Assembly: GCF_000733775.1 (NCBI RefSeq)
Contig: NZ_JPOE01000005.1
Span: 186,001-250,000, forward strand
Length of the DNA stretch: 64,000 nucleotides
Direction: 5' to 3'
DNA from: Thiomonas sp. FB-Cd
GTDB lineage: Bacteria > Pseudomonadota > Gammaproteobacteria > Burkholderiales > Burkholderiaceae_C
A program made the position numbers and the translations under genes. Shown one piece after another: positions 38,887-49,000 of the stretch; the first letter of the stretch is position 1, and every line of letters begins with the position of its first letter. A model generated the notes under the pieces. The model was not told where the DNA came from. It made no database searches and worked only from the letters and a program-made list of their open reading frames with translations.

Positions 38887-39836
38887 GTGGCAGGGTCCTT
38901 GTCTTTTCGCTTGCCGTCCAAGTTTTCCAGAATGCGATCCGCTTCGCTGCGCCAGTCTGCGCTGCGCGCAAATTGCCCGGTGCCCCGCGCGCCGAACACG
39001 CCCCGATCGGCGAGGTCTGCTACCCAAGACTGACGCTCGGCGGTGCCGCGAGCCGACCAGGGCTCCAAGCCGATGTCTTGAACCGTCTGCGCGGCCTCAT
39101 GCATCTCCTCGCTTCGACGTCGCCCGTGCTCGATGACGCGTTGAAAGAAATAGGCGCCCTGCTTTTCCCAGTCGATGCCCGGAAAGGTCTCGGCCAGCGA
39201 CGCAAGAACCTGGTCTTCGACGCCGTAGGCGCGCGCCGAAGTAAAGCTCTCAATGACCATAGCCTCCAGTCCCTTGATCATGATGCTGCGGCACATCTTG
39301 GTAGCCGACGCGACGCCAAGCACCTCAGAGGCGAACTTGGGTTGAAAACCCAGCGCCTGAAGCTTTGGCTCAAGCGCCTTGGCGTGCGGGCCGCCGAGCA
39401 AGAGCGGCACGGCGATGCGATAGGGCGGCACTGAGGTCATGACTGCGCCTTCGACATACAGGGCACCGGACTCATGAAGGGCGCTGGCCGCGCATTTTTT
39501 GGCCGCTGGCGATGCCGAGTTGAAGTCAAGGAACCAGGTTTGGGGTCGGATCGAACCAGCGCACGCTTGAGCCACCGCGACCGTCTGCCTCGCCGTGACC
39601 GCGGAGATGACCAAATCAACCGCGCGCGCCAACTCCGCGGAGGACTGAGCCCAATGAACGCCAAACTTTTCGGCATGCGCGAGGAGCGGCCGCTCATCGC
39701 ATGTACCAAGCTTCAAGTCATACGCGACGATATGCGCGACACCTTGGGCACGCAAGTCCTCAGCCAAAATCCGGCCGACTTCTCCATAGCCGACCAAGCC
39801 GATCCGCCACTGCAAGGGATTGACTGCTTCGCTCAT
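38883..39836 (-). CDS. NAD-binding 6PGDH-like dehydrogenase with DUF1932 domain
   Basis: A 317-residue protein with an N-terminal NADP-binding fold (RIGLVGYGEVGRILAEDL) of the beta-hydroxyacid dehydrogenase superfamily and a C-terminal DUF1932-type helical domain containing ATKMCRSIMIKGLEAMVIE. It is coupled on both sides (its start touches the ligK stop and its stop overlaps ligI), so it is an integral operon member, yet no step of the standard protocatechuate 4,5-pathway needs it. Possible roles are reduction or oxidation of a side product or of a related substrate. Confidence 0.85.
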   Translation of the reverse strand: MSEAVNPLQWRIGLVGYGEVGRILAEDLRAQGVAHIVAYDLKLGTCDERPLLAHAEKFGVHWAQSSAELARAVDLVISAVTARQTVAVAQACAGSIRPQTWFLDFNSASPAAKKCAASALHESGALYVEGAVMTSVPPYRIAVPLLLGGPHAKALEPKLQALGFQPKFASEVLGVASATKMCRSIMIKGLEAMVIESFTSARAYGVEDQVLASLAETFPGIDWEKQGAYFFQRVIEHGRRRSEEMHEAAQTVQDIGLEPWSARGTAERQSWVADLADRGVFGARGTGQFARSADWRSEADRILENLDGKRKDKDPAT

Positions 39837-39838
39837 TT

Positions 39839-40534
39839 TCAATCGATGTACCTCAGTCCGAGCTTGTCCAGCGCCGCCCGCATGTTGTACATATCGAGAC
39901 CGAGCACGCCAGCCGCAAGCTTTTGCCGCTTCTCGCCTTCATTCGCCTCGCGTGCGGCAGCGGCCTCGGCCACCATTGCCACAATTGCCATCGGCACAAC
40001 GACAACGCCGTCATCATCAGCCACGATCACATCACCGGGATTGACCAAGGCACCGGCGCAAACCACGGCAACGTTGACGGCACCGAGAGTGGCCTTGATG
40101 GTGCCTTTGGCGCTGATGTAACGACTCCAGACCGGAAACTGCATTGCAGTCAGATCCCTGACATCACGCACCCCGGCGTCGATGACCAGACCTTTCGCCC
40201 CACGCGCCCGGAACGACGTCGCCAGAAGGTCACCGAAATAGCCATCGCTGCACTCAGCACTCACTGCCCCGACAACGACATCGCCTGGTTGAATCTGCTC
40301 GGCGACCACATGCATCATCCAGTTGTCCCCAGGATGCAGCAGCACGGTCACGGCGGGCCCACAAAGGCGTGCCCCCTGATAGATCGGCCGCATATACGGC
40401 TTCATCAACCCGACACGACCCATCGCTTCGTGCACGGTGGCTGATCCGAAGCCTTCCAACTTCGCGACGGCATCCCTGTCCGGGCGCACGATGTTGCGTT
40501 TGACGACGCCCAAATTGTTTAGCGGTAATGGCAT
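39839..40534 (-). CDS. ligK: 4-carboxy-4-hydroxy-2-oxoadipate aldolase
   Basis: A 231-residue class II aldolase of the RraA-like fold (LigK/PmdF/GalC, HMG/CHA aldolase) that splits the final intermediate into pyruvate and oxaloacetate. Motifs: [54 protein letters not shown] and [15 protein letters not shown]. It follows ligJ by nine bases on the same strand. Confidence 0.95.
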   Translation of the reverse strand: MPLPLNNLGVVKRNIVRPDRDAVAKLEGFGSATVHEAMGRVGLMKPYMRPIYQGARLCGPAVTVLLHPGDNWMMHVVAEQIQPGDVVVGAVSAECSDGYFGDLLATSFRARGAKGLVIDAGVRDVRDLTAMQFPVWSRYISAKGTIKATLGAVNVAVVCAGALVNPGDVIVADDDGVVVVPMAIVAMVAEAAAAREANEGEKRQKLAAGVLGLDMYNMRAALDKLGLRYID

Positions 40535-40543
40535 AGTCTCCCC

Positions 40544-41569
40544 TCACATACCCTTTGCCTTGAGGGCCGCATCCAAGCGTGCATATACGCGCCTCGCATT
40601 TCCCTCGTAAATCTTCTCGCGCTGCTCCGGATTAATGGAGGCCGCCTCGATATACCTCTTTGTGTCATCATAATGATAACCCGTTTCCGGGTCGATGCCA
40701 CGCACCGCACCGATCATTTCCGAGGCAAACAAAATATTGTCAATCGGAATGACCCGGCTCAGGAGATCAATACCAGGCTGATGATAGACGCAGGTGTCGA
40801 AAAAAATATTATTGAGCAGATGATCGCCAAGCAAGGGCTTTTTGAGCTCCTGCGCCAGACCGCGAAACCTCCCCCAGTGATAAGGAACGGCGCCGCCACC
40901 GTGCGGAATGACCAATTTCAAGCTTGGAAAATCATGGAACAGGTCGCCCGTCAGACATTGCATGAACGCCGTCGTATCGGCGTTGAGATAATGCGCTCCG
41001 GTTGTGTGGAAACAGGCATTGCAACTTGTACTGACGTGAATCATGGCAGGAATGTCATATTCCACCATCTTTTCATAAATTGGGTACCACCAGCGGTCGG
41101 TCAATGGCGGCTCCTTCCAAAAGCCGCCCGAAGGATCCGGATTCAGATTAATACCCACAAAACCGTAGTCGCGCACGCACTTCTCAAGCTCGGGAATTGA
41201 AGTACGTGGGTCGACTCCAGGCGACTGCGGGAGCATCGCTGCACCAATGAAATTGTCGGGGAAGAGCTGCGAGACACGCCAGCACAACTCGTTGCAGATC
41301 CCGGCCCATGTCGCGCTTGTGTTGAAATCCCCGATATGGTGCGCCATGAAACTGGCGCGCGGCGAAAAAATCGTCAGATCGCTGCCGCGCGCCTTCATCA
41401 ATCTGAGCTGATTGTTCTCGATACTTTCACGCAGTTCATCGTCGCTAATCTTAAGATCCGACACCTTCGGCCCAAGCGCAGGAGTTTTCAGGTTATCGAT
41501 TTGTCGCTTGCGCCAGTCTTCCAGGGACTTCGGCGCCGTTGTGTAATGGCCATGACAATCAATGATCAC
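40544..41569 (-). CDS. ligJ: 4-oxalomesaconate hydratase
   Basis: A 341-residue amidohydrolase-fold hydratase (LigJ/PmdE). Metal-binding DCHGHYT at the N-terminus, then PRASFMAHHIGD, HVSTSCNACFHTTGAHYLNADT and VIPHGGGAVPYHWGRF, all typical. It hydrates the enol tautomer of 4-oxalomesaconate to 4-carboxy-4-hydroxy-2-oxoadipate. A 235-bp gap separates it from galD upstream, so an internal promoter is possible. Confidence 0.95.
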   Translation of the reverse strand: MIIDCHGHYTTAPKSLEDWRKRQIDNLKTPALGPKVSDLKISDDELRESIENNQLRLMKARGSDLTIFSPRASFMAHHIGDFNTSATWAGICNELCWRVSQLFPDNFIGAAMLPQSPGVDPRTSIPELEKCVRDYGFVGINLNPDPSGGFWKEPPLTDRWWYPIYEKMVEYDIPAMIHVSTSCNACFHTTGAHYLNADTTAFMQCLTGDLFHDFPSLKLVIPHGGGAVPYHWGRFRGLAQELKKPLLGDHLLNNIFFDTCVYHQPGIDLLSRVIPIDNILFASEMIGAVRGIDPETGYHYDDTKRYIEAASINPEQREKIYEGNARRVYARLDAALKAKGM

Positions 41570-41804
41570 GATAAAATCCTTCCTTGAGCGCTATCGGTGG
41601 AACGTTGGATCATTACCCGACTAGACCGATCCAATTCGCGGATTGCAACGAGAAAATCCGGCACCATAAGGTCAGAAGACTGAATTTTGCCCTCGACTGA
41701 CACTGACGGATCAAAATTGATCGAGATTAGGTTTCGATGAGTTGGATACCTTGCGATAGGCCACGCATTATTCGATGGAATGGATCTGCAATCATGCTGA
41801 CGCC

Positions 41805-42914
41805 TCAACGTTTCCAGACCGCCTCCGGCACCATCACCTCGCCACGCATGATCAACCGGGCAGTGCGAAGCAGTGCCGCGCGCATGACATTCTGGGAATC
41901 TTGGGGGTCAATCTCCAGCTCAACGCTGAATTCCCCACTGGGGTGTTCCACAGAAACGGTTTTTGGACTTCCATCGGGTATGCGTGCAATGCCTTCGGTC
42001 ACGGTTCCCCGTAACACGCAGGCGGTGGCCACCGTGACCGCAGCAAGAACGCCGATCGCCTCGTGACAGACGTGTGGAATGAAGCAGCGCGTGGCGATAT
42101 TCCCGCCGTCCCTCGCGGGAGCAATCAGGCACATCTTGGGATAGGTCTTGGCAGCCACGTCACCCAGACCCATGAGTTCCCCGCATTTCAGCCGCAGGGC
42201 CTCGATCTTCGATTTGAGCTCGCTGTCGGCGTTGAGCTCCGTGACGGTTTCATAGCCGCTGCGTCCCAGATCTTGGGCACGCATCAGCACCATGGGCATG
42301 CCGTTGTCAATACAGGTCACACTCACCTTCAAGTCCCCGAAACCTGGATCACTGATGGTCAACGTGTCCAGAACCCGTCCGGTTGGCAATAAGCTGGAAC
42401 AGACCGAACCTGCCGTGTCGAGAAAATTGATCGTGATGGGGGCCGCCATCCCCGGCACGCCGTCAATCCGGGCGTTTCCCTCATACGTGATGTGCCCGCC
42501 AGGAGTTTGCACGGTCACATCGCACTGCATCCCCGTGTTCCGCGTGAGCACCCGAAACGTGCTGACATCCCCACGCGCCTGAAGAAGACCCGTCTCCAAG
42601 GCGAACGGCACAACTGCTGCCAACATGTTGCCGCAATTTGGCGTCGTATCGACCACTGGCTTGTCAACCATGACCTGTGCGAAGAGAAAATCCAAGTCGA
42701 CCCCCGGTTCACGACCGAGTCGGACGATTCCAACTTTGCTTGTCAACGGATGGGCACCACCAAGGCCGTCAATCTCGCGCCTGTCGGGTGAGCCCATTGC
42801 TGCCAGCAAAACCCGATCGCGACTCAAAATATCCGCAGGGAGGTCACCCTCGTTGAAAAACGGCCCACGAGACGTACCGCCGCGCATGAAGAGGCATGGG
42901 ATTGGAGTTTGCAT
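41805..42914 (-). CDS. galD: 4-oxalomesaconate tautomerase, PrpF/GalD family
   Basis: A 369-residue PrpF-family isomerase (diaminopimelate-epimerase fold), corresponding to GalD/LigU, which converts the keto form of 4-oxalomesaconate for LigJ. Motifs: CLFMRGGTSRGPFFNEGDLP, the catalytic cysteine region TTPNCGNMLAAV and GGNIATRCFIPHVCHEAIGVLAA. I use the ATG at 42914 (MQTPIPCLFMRGG). It is the first structural gene of the protocatechuate operon, 87 bp downstream of the LysR gene. Confidence 0.92.
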   Translation of the reverse strand: MQTPIPCLFMRGGTSRGPFFNEGDLPADILSRDRVLLAAMGSPDRREIDGLGGAHPLTSKVGIVRLGREPGVDLDFLFAQVMVDKPVVDTTPNCGNMLAAVVPFALETGLLQARGDVSTFRVLTRNTGMQCDVTVQTPGGHITYEGNARIDGVPGMAAPITINFLDTAGSVCSSLLPTGRVLDTLTISDPGFGDLKVSVTCIDNGMPMVLMRAQDLGRSGYETVTELNADSELKSKIEALRLKCGELMGLGDVAAKTYPKMCLIAPARDGGNIATRCFIPHVCHEAIGVLAAVTVATACVLRGTVTEGIARIPDGSPKTVSVEHPSGEFSVELEIDPQDSQNVMRAALLRTARLIMRGEVMVPEAVWKR

Positions 42915-43001
42915 GGTGTGAGGTGACTCCACAGGTTGGAGTACGCCCATTATGGCAACGCTGCCGGCACCATCCAAGCGGGGCAGCTGCGCTAGCAGCT
43001 A

Positions 43002-43946
43002 TCACGAATTGATATGGTTGCCACCGCTGACCTGCGTACGGATCAAATCAGCAAGCATGCGCATCGTGTGGCGCATCAGGGGGGTCGTTGGCTTGTGTGC
43101 TGACGACGCGAGGAAAAGCCGGCTAAAGATCTGTGGCCTCACGATGCGGCTGGTACGAAATGCCATCGGCAGCCCCGACGTCAGAACCGCTCCTTGCGTC
43201 AAGATCGCGTGGCCGTGCCCCCGCCGAACGAGATCAAGAATCGACTGGACGCCTGAGACCTCCCAGGCAACTTGCAATTTGATTCCGGCAAGGGCAGCCT
43301 GCGCTTCGATCATCTTGCGAATCGCATGGGTCCGCTCGGGGATCACAAGTGGGTACTGCGGTAAATTTTCGAACAACACGGAAGCGTTCGCATCCGTTTC
43401 TGCTGCCGAGCGGTGATCAATGGAGTCGACGCCCGATGGGCTTACGAGGCATAAAGCCTCGTCCAAAACTGGCTGAACTTCGATCGCCTCTTGGGCCTCA
43501 GGATTCAGGACAAGGCCAATATCCACGCGGCCGGTTGCAATCCACTCCGTAATGTGCGTCGAGAGTCCTTCAACGATCGCCAACTTGGCCTTGGGTAGCG
43601 ATTCCCTGAACCCATCAACCAGCGGTAGCGTCAGAAGCCGTCCCATACTGGGGGGAAGTGCGATGACAATGCGCCCCATAGGCTCATCGCGAGTGGCCTC
43701 AAGATCTTCACGCGCCAGCGAAATCAGCTGCAGGATTCCCACACTGTGTTCGAACAGTCGCTTTCCCGCCTCCGTTAAAACCACGCCTCGGCCTGTGCGT
43801 TGCAACAAAACGGTACGCAGATCCGTTTCCAGCAAGCGCACTTGACGGCTGAGGGCCGGCTGGGCGATATCGAGAATTCGTGCCGCCTTGCTGAAGCTTC
43901 CAAGTTCGGCAACGCGAACAAAGTATTCAAGCTGTTTCAGATTCAT
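43002..43946 (-). CDS. LysR-family regulator of the protocatechuate 4,5-cleavage operon
   Basis: A 314-residue LysR regulator with an N-terminal helix-turn-helix (residues 1-60, MNLKQLEYFVRVAELGSFSKAARILDIAQPALSRQVRLLE) and a C-terminal periplasmic-binding-like effector domain. Intact, unlike the other LysR gene here. It lies upstream of galD on the same strand, so it probably controls the operon and may be transcribed with it. The regulatory link is inferred from position. Confidence 0.88.
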   Translation of the reverse strand: MNLKQLEYFVRVAELGSFSKAARILDIAQPALSRQVRLLETDLRTVLLQRTGRGVVLTEAGKRLFEHSVGILQLISLAREDLEATRDEPMGRIVIALPPSMGRLLTLPLVDGFRESLPKAKLAIVEGLSTHITEWIATGRVDIGLVLNPEAQEAIEVQPVLDEALCLVSPSGVDSIDHRSAAETDANASVLFENLPQYPLVIPERTHAIRKMIEAQAALAGIKLQVAWEVSGVQSILDLVRRGHGHAILTQGAVLTSGLPMAFRTSRIVRPQIFSRLFLASSAHKPTTPLMRHTMRMLADLIRTQVSGGNHINS

Positions 43947-44023
43947 CGCTCTATTGGATCACTTCGAGCGTTTCACGCATGGCGCGAACACATCGAGCCG
44001 CTCCCGCCGTGAACGGGAGATGT

Positions 44024-44049
44024 CCACTTCGCCGAACGCGGCGAAGTGG
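44024..44049. terminator. perfect 10-bp-stem hairpin after recD
   Basis: CCACTTCGCC and GGCGAAGTGG flank GAACGC. A second, smaller stem (CTCCCG ... CGGGAG, 44001-44019) lies next to it. Both sit between the recD stop and the LysR start, where a terminator for recBCD is expected. No strong U tract follows. Confidence 0.5.
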
Positions 44050-44075
44050 CGCTTACAAAAAGACGAACGCACAGG

Positions 44076-46046
44076 TCAACGGCCCGAAGGACCGCCAATC
44101 CGATCCAGCAAGCCGCTGCTGCGTTTGGTCATCCTCGAGATACCATCAGACAGTGCTTCAGGGCGCTCGGTCAAGAGCGTAAAAGCGGCGCGCGCCCTTG
44201 TAATTCCCGTGTAGATCAACTCGCGCACAATGCCGCCACCAGCTGGAAGGGCAAGGACTGTATGTTCGAACTCGGATCCTTGCGCCTTGTGTACGGTCAG
44301 AGCAAACGCCGTTTCCACGTGTGCCAAGCGACTGACGCTAATCGAGTGCACGCCACCGGCGCTGGCGAAATACACACGCAACCCTGCCTGCCCCGCACCG
44401 CTGCGCAGGACGATGCCGATATCGCCGTTAAATATGCCAAGATGACGGTCATTACGCGTCACGATCACCGGCCGCCCCTCATACCATTCGGCCTGCGCCG
44501 CAATGAGCCCCCTTGCTCTGAGCCCCACCTCGATCGCGCGGTTGAGTTCCTCAACGCCCCAAGGCCCATGCCTGACCGCACAAAGCACACGGAAGCGGTC
44601 GAAGGCCTGCAATACACCCAGCGCCCATGCATTGCGTTCGTGTTCCGTCGCCGCGCCGACCCGCACGAGCGCAAGGTAGTCGGTGAAACCATTGCCGCTC
44701 GCGCCTTCGCGGCCACCGAGCGCCAACGCTACGACCATATCCGGTTCGGCTCTTGGCACCCATTGCAGCGCGCCGGGCATGCCGAGAATCTCGGTCGCAG
44801 CCACTGCATCGCCGGCGTTGACGGCTAAAGCGAGTCGCCCGATGTCGCCGCTGAATCGCCGACTTTTCCGGAGCATGACTACCTGCTGAGCAAGATCCGA
44901 TCCGTCCGGGTCAATCAGACTCGCAGGCAACGCCATCCCACACGCGAGCCGGATCGCTTCTGCGGTCTCGCTCCTGTAATGTCCACGTTGTGCGCCCGCA
45001 CAGAGGTCTCCGAGAACTGCCCCCGCCTCAACGCTGGCGAGCTGGTCCTTGTCACCGAGAAGGATCACCCGGGCCTGTCCAGGCACGGCATCGAGCAAGT
45101 CTGCCATCATTTCCAGATGAACCATCGATGCCTCGTCCACGATCAACACGTCGACGTCCAGAGGGTTGCCGGCGTGGTAACTCAGCTTTCGCGTGTCCGG
45201 ACGCGATCCTAACAATGCATGCAAGGTGCGCGCCGGCGGAACATGCGCTGCCAGAGCAGCAAGCGGCGTGCTCTCGCCGAGCTGCCCGACGACCTCGGCC
45301 ATCGATTGATCGATTGACTGCTTCAAGCGCGCCGCAGCCTTGCCGGTCGGTGCGGCAAGCGCCACGCGCACCCGTGCCGGGTCATCCGCCACCGCGAACA
45401 GCACGGCCAGAAGTCGTGCCGCGGTAAAGGTCTTCCCCGTGCCGGGCCCGCCCGTGATGACGCTAAAACCTGCGCGCAACGCAAAGGCGCAGGCAACCTT
45501 CTGCCAATCCAGTCCGGACTCGGGCGAGTCGGGGAACAGGCGATCCAGCCAAGGCCGCACCAAAGTCGGATCAATCTCGCAGGGAAGCGTCGTGCGACAG
45601 CGCACCTGCGATGCCACACGACGTTCGAAATTCCAATACCGACGCAAGTACAGGTAGGCGCTGTCAAGCACAAGGGGCTGGCCTGCATCTGAGCCCTCCC
45701 CCACCACGTAAACGGCCTCACAGGCACGGAGTCCCGCCAGCAACGCGTCCCGCGCTGTGGCATCCAGACCGCGCAGCTCACGCACCAGTTCCGCGGACAA
45801 ACCGAACTCGCCCGCTGCTGCAGGCGGCCACTCACTGAGGTCTAGACAGCTATGCCCGCGTCCCTCCAGCTGCGCGAGGACGGCTGCGGCCAGAAGCGCG
45901 GGCGCATCAACGCTCGGCGCAAGGTTCGCAATGAATCGCGCAAAGGCTACGTCAAGGCGACGCAGCCATCCTGCCTCAGCCCATCGTCGGAGCAAAACCA
46001 ACAGCTCGCCCTGGGTACGACCCGCCACTGCCAAATGCTCGCTCAA
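44076..46046 (-). CDS. recD: exodeoxyribonuclease V alpha subunit
   Basis: A 656-residue 5'-3' superfamily 1B helicase, the fast motor of RecBCD. Walker A ITGGPGTGKTF (about residues 195-204), Walker B VLIVDEASMVHLEMM, LLGDKDQLASVEAGAVLGDL and the C-terminal motif ALTVHKAQGSEF followed by YTGITRAR. Overlaps the recB stop by four bases. Last gene of a recC-recB-recD operon for double-strand break repair. Confidence 0.95.
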   Translation of the reverse strand: MSEHLAVAGRTQGELLVLLRRWAEAGWLRRLDVAFARFIANLAPSVDAPALLAAAVLAQLEGRGHSCLDLSEWPPAAAGEFGLSAELVRELRGLDATARDALLAGLRACEAVYVVGEGSDAGQPLVLDSAYLYLRRYWNFERRVASQVRCRTTLPCEIDPTLVRPWLDRLFPDSPESGLDWQKVACAFALRAGFSVITGGPGTGKTFTAARLLAVLFAVADDPARVRVALAAPTGKAAARLKQSIDQSMAEVVGQLGESTPLAALAAHVPPARTLHALLGSRPDTRKLSYHAGNPLDVDVLIVDEASMVHLEMMADLLDAVPGQARVILLGDKDQLASVEAGAVLGDLCAGAQRGHYRSETAEAIRLACGMALPASLIDPDGSDLAQQVVMLRKSRRFSGDIGRLALAVNAGDAVAATEILGMPGALQWVPRAEPDMVVALALGGREGASGNGFTDYLALVRVGAATEHERNAWALGVLQAFDRFRVLCAVRHGPWGVEELNRAIEVGLRARGLIAAQAEWYEGRPVIVTRNDRHLGIFNGDIGIVLRSGAGQAGLRVYFASAGGVHSISVSRLAHVETAFALTVHKAQGSEFEHTVLALPAGGGIVRELIYTGITRARAAFTLLTERPEALSDGISRMTKRSSGLLDRIGGPSGR

Positions 46047-49000
46047 GGGCTCACCTCATCGGATTGTGACAACGCGGCTTCGAGCCGCTCGAGCAGCTCC
46101 AGGTTGGCTGGCATGACGAAACATCCCGACGCGGGGCCGCGGATGCCACGGATGAACAGATTCATGGCGCCGCCAAGCTGGCGGACCGGGTCGTAGCTGG
46201 CACCCAGACGAGCCCTCAACAGGCGGTGTAACGCCGACAAATACAGCATGGCCTGGACGTCGTAGCGATGTGCGGCGACTGCGTTCGTGATTGCCTCTGC
46301 CGTGTAATCGGCGTCGCCTGCGCCGAGCGCGTTGGACTTGTAGTCGAGCACCCACCAGCGGCCTTCCCACTCGAACACAAGATCGGCGAAACCCATCACC
46401 AGGCCCTGCAGCGCTCGCTCGGTCAGCGGCGCACGCTGGCGCCCCGGCAGCAAGCGCTCACCGCAGATGGCGTCGATGGCAGCCGCACGGGCCCCGGCAA
46501 CTGGAAACCAGAATTCCATCTCGGGCAGAAGGCTGTTGAGCTGTGCAAGCGACGCCCCCAACTCCGGCAGGGGCGTCACCACCAACTCCTCGAACCATAC
46601 GCAAATCTGCTCTGCCCGGTTACCCCACCCCAGTCGGTCACTGCGCTGCGCCAGACGATCGCGCAGGGCACGATTACCCTTGAGCCCGAAACCCTGCGTG
46701 GCGAGCCAGGCTAGCTGATCGTGCAGGAACTTACCGGCGAACGCACCCCGCGGAAATTCATGTCGTGGCGCATCCCGCGTTGGCTGGATAGCCAACTCCT
46801 GCACCTCGTCTTCGAGATTTTGCAAAGCAGCGCGCCGCTCGCCAGGCCAGGCACCGAGACCGCGAACCAGCGCCGTGAAGCTGCTGATCGACCAGTCACG
46901 CTCGAAGCGCCCGGTGTACATCGGCGGCTCGCGTAGTGCGGTGGCGGGCGCCGACGGAACAAGGCGCGTGAACCCGCACTGTACGTCCGCAACTTCGAGA
47001 CACGTCGCTGGCAGCGCCCCAAATGCGTCGCGCACAAGTGCAGGTATGGCCTCGGCTGCCTGTTCCTGGTTGCCGCCCAGCAAATAGCCCAAGGCACTTT
47101 TGTGCAACGAGCACGACCGCGCATTGCGCACGCTAACCGCTGCAACGCCCAGCCACAGGGCATGGCGCGCGCGCGTCAGGGCGACATAAAGCAGCCGAAG
47201 GTCCTCCTGCAGACGCGCGACGTCATCAACCGCGCCTGGCCCATCATCATCGGCTTCGCGAAAATTGCACGCGAAGGGCAAATACACGACCGGGTACTCC
47301 AGCCCTTTAGCCTTGTGGATGGTGACGATCTTGACAAGATCCGCTTCGCTTTCGAGTCGCACCTGTTGCTCCTCGAGTGCGCCCACCTTGCCTTTGACAG
47401 CTTCAGCCATCCAGCGCACGAGTGCCTGCTCGCCCTCAACCAATGAGCTGGCCTCTTGGAGAATCTCAGCGAGGTGCAGCATGTTGGTCAGCCGTCGCTC
47501 GCCGCCCTCGCTCCGAAGCCAGCGCGCGGGCAGGTCAAGGCGGTGCAAACTCTGTCGCAGCATGGCAAGAACGCCCTGCCGCTGCCAAACGCCTTGAAGT
47601 TCCAGAAGCAGCTCGCTTCGCTCCTCAAATGCGCGGTCGTCTGTTGCCAAGGCAGCCATTTCGGCCAGGCTCAGCTCCAGACTTGGCGATGCAAAGGCTG
47701 CGCGTGCGAGGCGACCGTCGCGCGGCTGCCCCACTGCGCGCAACCAACGCAGAAGGTCAGCCGCCTCGGCGCTGGCCAATACCGAATCGCGATCCGACAG
47801 ATATACGGATGCAACGCCTCGGCGGCTGAGAGACCGACGCACCGCATCAGCCTCGATCTTGCCGCGCACCAAAACCGCAATATCGGCCGCCTGCAACCGG
47901 GCGAGCGTTCCGTCACCGTGCACGAAACCACAGTCGGGTGCATTCAGCATGCGCACCATATGCTCGGCGCAGAGCTCGGCAAAGCGCGTGCGCACGCTCG
48001 TCATCGAGGCGAGTTCGGCTGCATACACCACGTGCATGGCAGGAGCCGCTCCGGCTGCGGTCACAAGCGCTTCGCTCCGACCACGAGCCCGCACTGCGAC
48101 GAAGGGAACGGGGTCATCGCGCGCGTCGCGAAACTGGAAGGCGCCAGGCCCCTCGCGCGTCTCAGCCCGCTCGAAGAGGCAATTGACCGCATCGACGACT
48201 GCGGCCGTCGAGCGGAAATTCATCGCAAGCGCGTAGTGCCTGCCCGTGGTCGCGTGCCTGGCCTGGATGTAGCTCTGGATATCCGCGCCGCGGAAGGCAT
48301 AAATCGATTGCTTGGGATCGCCAATGAGGAGAATTGCCGCGCTCGCGTCATTGGCTGCGATGTCGTAGACACGATCGAACAGGCTGAATTGCCGAGTCGA
48401 CGTATCCTGGAATTCATCGATCATGACCACAGGATATTGTTTACGAATGCGCCGCCTCAGGTTGTCACCTCGGGCGCCTGCCAACGCAAGGTCGAGACGC
48501 TCCTGCATGTCTTCGAACCCGTAAGTGCGCGCCGCATCCTTGAGCTCGCGCAAGCGCCGCTGCACGAGCCCGGCAGCGGCACGACCCAGTTCGACGCTGA
48601 CGTCGGGAGCCGCGGCCAATGCGGTAGCCAGATCCCGAAACGCCTCGAATTCATGCGGAATCGCGACTGCTTCGCCCTTCTTGAGTGCAGCGCGCAGCCC
48701 TTCGCAATTGAGCCGGTCCCAGGCCCGGTTCGGCAAATCCAGTGCAATCTCCCCGACACCGATAACCCAGGCGTCGATGGCGTCAAACCACGCACTGACC
48801 TTGGTCGCGTCCACCATGTTGGCTTTGAAGCAAGAGCCCATTGGCGGCAGGCGCTCAAGCAGCCAGCGGCGCAGCAATGGGGAGCGCTGTGCCCATTGCG
48901 CCTTGACCGGTGCCATGGCATCCTGACTTGCAGCCATGGCCCGCGCCCACACAGCCCCAAGTGCACATCCCACGGCGTCTCCGGCACGCCCGCGAATACT

